From assembly GCA_002448495.1 (NCBI GenBank), contig DJYL01000091.1, forward strand, positions 1 through 17,606: 17,606 bases of DNA. Direction: 5' to 3'. The notes under the pieces are model-generated. The model ran no database searches. It worked only from the letters and a program-made list of their open reading frames with translations, and was not told the origin of the DNA. Positions 15,412 through 17,606 of the stretch are shown piece by piece. The stretch is from Pseudoselenomonas ruminantium (GTDB lineage: Bacteria > Bacillota > Negativicutes > Selenomonadales > Selenomonadaceae). A program made the translations under genes and the position numbers. Position 1 is the first letter of the stretch. Each line of letters starts with the position of its first letter.

Positions 15412-15438
15412 TTGAACCGGTTCAATGAACCGGTTCAA
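15412..15438. promoter_or_regulatory. Two touching LacI-type operators
   Basis: The 12-base palindrome TGAACCGGTTCA occurs twice, at 15413-15424 and 15426-15437, with centres 13 bases apart. The outer bases extend both to 14 bases and make the whole 27-base block symmetric except for its middle base (15425). The central CG and dyad fit a LacI-family operator. The block starts 5 bases after the -10 box and covers the transcription start. The LacI-family gene next door is the likely binder. In the transcript the same bases could form a strong hairpin at the extreme 5' end. Confidence 0.88.
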
Positions 15439-15468
15439 AAAGAGGAATCAAGACAATCTTGACGAAAC

Positions 15469-15475
15469 AAGGGAG
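15469..15475 (+). promoter_or_regulatory. Ribosome binding site fixing the GH32 start
   Basis: AAGGGAG ends 9 bases before ATG at 15485 and 3 bases before ATG at 15479. The spacing favours 15485. The far upstream in-frame ATG at 15425 lies in the operator and has no site. Confidence 0.65.
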
Positions 15476-15484
15476 CGCATGTTT

Positions 15485-16861
15485 ATGAAAAAGCCAATAC
15501 CAATTACAAATCAGAGATTCCGACTGGGATATCATTTGATGACCCCGGGGGGCTGGATGAATGACCCGAACGGTTTTTCTTTTTTCAAAGGCTGGTATCA
15601 TATATTCTATCAGTATTATCCGTATGCAGCGCAGTGGGGGCCGATGCATTGGGGGCATGCCCGCAGCCGCGATTTGGTGCATTGGGAAACATTGCCGACA
15701 GCACTAGAACCGGATGAAAACGAAAATGGCTGTTTCTCCGGCAGTGCGGTGGTTTATGATGATAAGCTCTGGCTCATCTACACAGGCCATCATACGCCCA
15801 ATGCCGTTGACCCGGAGGATTTCTATCAGGATCAGCGGGTGGCCTGGAGTGAGGATGGCATTAACTTCACCAAGTACGGTGCCAATCCGGTTTTAAGGAC
15901 ACCGGCGGGCAATACAAAACACTTCCGTGACCCGAAAGTCTGGCAGGATGGTGATACGTTCTATATGGTGCTGGGCAGTCAGGATGTGGATGGCCTGGGC
16001 CGGGCGCTTATCTATAGTTCCAAGGATTTATTGCACTGGGAACAGACAACGGAACTCAGTAAAGCTGCGGCCAAGGAAACGGAAGGCTATATGTGGGAAT
16101 GTCCGGATTTCTTCCATCTGGATGGCAAGGACATTCTGCTGATGTCTCCGCAGGGGTTGGAAGCCGATGGTGACCGTTTCCGCAATCTCAACCAGACGGG
16201 CTATCTGATGGGCAAGGTGCAGGATAAGAAATTGCAGCATAACGGCTTTGTGGAAATTGATAATGGTCACGATTTCTACGCCACTCAGACGATGCTGACT
16301 CCGGATGGACGGCGGATGATGATTGCCTGGATGAATGCCTGGGATTCGCCGATGCCGGAAATCGAAGACGGCTGGGCCGGAGCACTCACACTGCCGCGGG
16401 AACTTTCTGTAAAAGATGGCCGTCTGATGCAGAAGCCGGCGCGGGAACTTACAGGCTTGCGGCAGGATGTCCTGCTGGATGGCGAGCTGGAACCGCAGCG
16501 TGATTATAATTTAGGACGTACGGCAGAACTGCAACTGACCTTTACGGAAAAAGCCGAAGGCGTGCTTTTACTCCTGTCCGATGGGGATAAGAGTTTGCAG
16601 CTCAGTTTGGAAGCTGGCGGACGATTCGTGATAAACCGCAATACCGAGGACGGTGAGCGGGCGGCGGTATTATCCTCCACGGAACCGCTGAAACTGCAGA
16701 TTTTTATCGATAAAAGTTCGGCAGAGGTATTTGTGGCTGATGGAGAACTGACGTTTACCGAACGCATCTATTGGGAAAATGAGGTCAACTGCCGTCTACT
16801 CGCCAAGGCTGCCAATCAGGTTAAGGCATGGCGGTTGGAGAGCGAATGTAATCAGTATTGA
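15485..16861 (+). CDS. scrB: GH32 sucrose/sucrose-6-phosphate hydrolase (invertase)
   Basis: A glycoside hydrolase family 32 enzyme that releases fructose from sucrose, sucrose-6-phosphate or short fructans; with no signal peptide it acts in the cytoplasm. From ATG 15485 it has 458 residues, the usual ScrB length. The five-bladed propeller motifs are WMNDPNG with nucleophile D27, FRDP with transition-state D149 and WECPDFF with acid/base E205, plus FSGSAVV near 84-90. A C-terminal beta-sandwich with SSAEVFVADGE follows. The in-frame ATG at 15425 was rejected because it lies within the operator at the predicted transcription start and gives an unnatural charged leader. A symporter gene follows after 28 bases and no PTS gene is present, so the natural substrate is more likely free sucrose, as for E. 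coli CscA, than the 6-phosphate. Confidence 0.93.
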   Translation: MKKPIPITNQRFRLGYHLMTPGGWMNDPNGFSFFKGWYHIFYQYYPYAAQWGPMHWGHARSRDLVHWETLPTALEPDENENGCFSGSAVVYDDKLWLIYTGHHTPNAVDPEDFYQDQRVAWSEDGINFTKYGANPVLRTPAGNTKHFRDPKVWQDGDTFYMVLGSQDVDGLGRALIYSSKDLLHWEQTTELSKAAAKETEGYMWECPDFFHLDGKDILLMSPQGLEADGDRFRNLNQTGYLMGKVQDKKLQHNGFVEIDNGHDFYATQTMLTPDGRRMMIAWMNAWDSPMPEIEDGWAGALTLPRELSVKDGRLMQKPARELTGLRQDVLLDGELEPQRDYNLGRTAELQLTFTEKAEGVLLLLSDGDKSLQLSLEAGGRFVINRNTEDGERAAVLSSTEPLKLQIFIDKSSAEVFVADGELTFTERIYWENEVNCRLLAKAANQVKAWRLESECNQY

Positions 16862-16889
16862 TTGAGAAAACCTGAAGGGGACGAGAATC

Positions 16890-17606
16890 ATGCAAAATAT
16901 TTTTACGAAAGCATTAAGGAATCCGTTTTATCGGACGGGCTCACTGGAAATTCTCTTATTCTTTGCCGGCTGGGGGATTTGGTGGTCTTTCTTCCAGATT
17001 TGGCTGACGACTAAGCAGGGCTTTACAGGTGCGCAGGTTGGCACGATTTACACGTTTGGTTCGGCTGTAGCACTGGTGCTGATGTTTGTTTATGGTTCGT
17101 TGCAGGATAAGCTGGGACTCAAAAAGCATCTGCTCATTGCCATGGTGAGCTGTCAGGTGCTTTTGGCTCCGTTCTTTACCTGGGTATATGTGCCTATGCT
17201 GGAAAGTAACTTCTATGTCGGCGCCATGGTCGGTGCCGTGTATCTGGCTGTAGCATATCTGGCAGCCTGCCCGGTCTTTGAGGCAGTGACCGAAAGACTC
17301 AGCCGCCGCTATAGCTTTGAGTATGGTCAGGCTCGTGCCTGGGGTTCCTTTGGTTATGCAATGTCGGCTCTTGCCGCAGGTTTTCTCTTTACGATTAATC
17401 CGTATCTGGTATTCTGGACGGGCTCTGCGGTATCGGCTGTACTTCTGGCGGTACTGCTCTTGATGAAGCCGGAAAACAAGGAAGCAAATGTTGCCGCATA
17501 TGAGAACAGCGAAGAACGCAATAAAGCGGTCAAATCGCCCTCAATTAAGGAAATTATTCAGGTTTTTGGCATCTTTGATGTTTGGAAAATCATTATCTTT
17601 GTTATC
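16890..17606 (+). CDS. LacY/CscB-type sugar:proton symporter (3' partial)
   Basis: A major facilitator permease of the oligosaccharide:H+ symporter family. The first 239 codons are visible and the frame runs off the window end. The N-terminal half has about six membrane helices (approximately 17-38, 46-68, 79-98, 106-128, 147-165 and 170-190), then a charged cytoplasmic loop. NPFYRTGSLEILLFFAGWGIWW resembles CscB more than LacY at the front. E131 (FEAVTERLSRR) and R149 (YGQARAWG) match the LacY pair E126/R144 in residue context and exact spacing, as does the FTIN..VFW.GS segment. The ATG at 16890 follows AAGGGGA. Placed behind a GH32 gene under two operators, it is most likely a sucrose (or fructooligosaccharide) permease; raffinose or lactose cannot be excluded. 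Confidence 0.9.
   Translation, partial: MQNIFTKALRNPFYRTGSLEILLFFAGWGIWWSFFQIWLTTKQGFTGAQVGTIYTFGSAVALVLMFVYGSLQDKLGLKKHLLIAMVSCQVLLAPFFTWVYVPMLESNFYVGAMVGAVYLAVAYLAACPVFEAVTERLSRRYSFEYGQARAWGSFGYAMSALAAGFLFTINPYLVFWTGSAVSAVLLAVLLLMKPENKEANVAAYENSEERNKAVKSPSIKEIIQVFGIFDVWKIIIFVI

Noticed and set aside
15412..15438. CcpA cre site in the sucrose promoter
   Set aside because: The palindrome lacks the required cre pattern at the inner bases; a dedicated sucrose repressor operator explains both copies better.

Overview
The window looks like ordinary chromosome from a Gram-negative member of the Firmicutes (class Negativicutes, probably Selenomonas-like). This is inferred from the Firmicutes-type phoH-ybeY-era-recO cluster, the single-chain PurL of about 1260 residues, the Lrp/alanine-aminotransferase-like pair, strong AGGAGG-type ribosome binding sites and frequent TTG starts. 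The species cannot be fixed from sequence alone.

Layout. (1) 1-1693, + strand: the 3' part of a dCache-type chemoreceptor gene, cut by the window edge. (2) 1734-2357: a strong promoter, tRNA-Leu(CAA) and its terminator, then about 440 bases with almost no coding content but with short repeats and a start-less reading-frame remnant. (3) 2292-4630, - strand: trxA (thioredoxin) with promoter and terminator, tRNA-Pro(CGG) with terminator, and a translationally coupled pair made of an Lrp/AsnC regulator and a class I aminotransferase. (4) 4681-5274, + strand: a YhcH/YjgK/YiaL-family gene transcribed divergently from the Lrp gene and closed by a hairpin. (5) 5332-9576: purL, then a stand-alone dhaM-like gene. 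(6) 9595-15294: a tight co-directional cluster of a DUF2156 protein, phoH, ybeY, era, a DUF502 membrane protein, recO and a LacI-family regulator, with no convincing terminator inside it. (7) 15378 to the end: a sucrose-type promoter with two touching palindromic operators, a GH32 fructosidase gene and the first 239 codons of a LacY/CscB-type symporter.

How the genes work together. The phoH-ybeY-era-DUF502-recO block serves ribosome maturation, RNA metabolism and recombinational repair, and its genes are coupled by stop/start overlaps. The LacI gene sits 21 bases behind recO and probably controls the hydrolase-permease operon beside it through the paired operators. The sugar module resembles the E. 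coli csc (non-PTS) layout: a proton symporter imports sucrose or a related fructoside, and GH32 splits it inside the cell.

Nothing here is clearly a new molecular system. The points most worth a second look are the apparent ATT start codon of the DUF2156 gene, the near-perfect 27-base double operator of the sucrose operon, the DhaM-like protein without DhaK or DhaL nearby, and the eroded segment behind tRNA-Leu.
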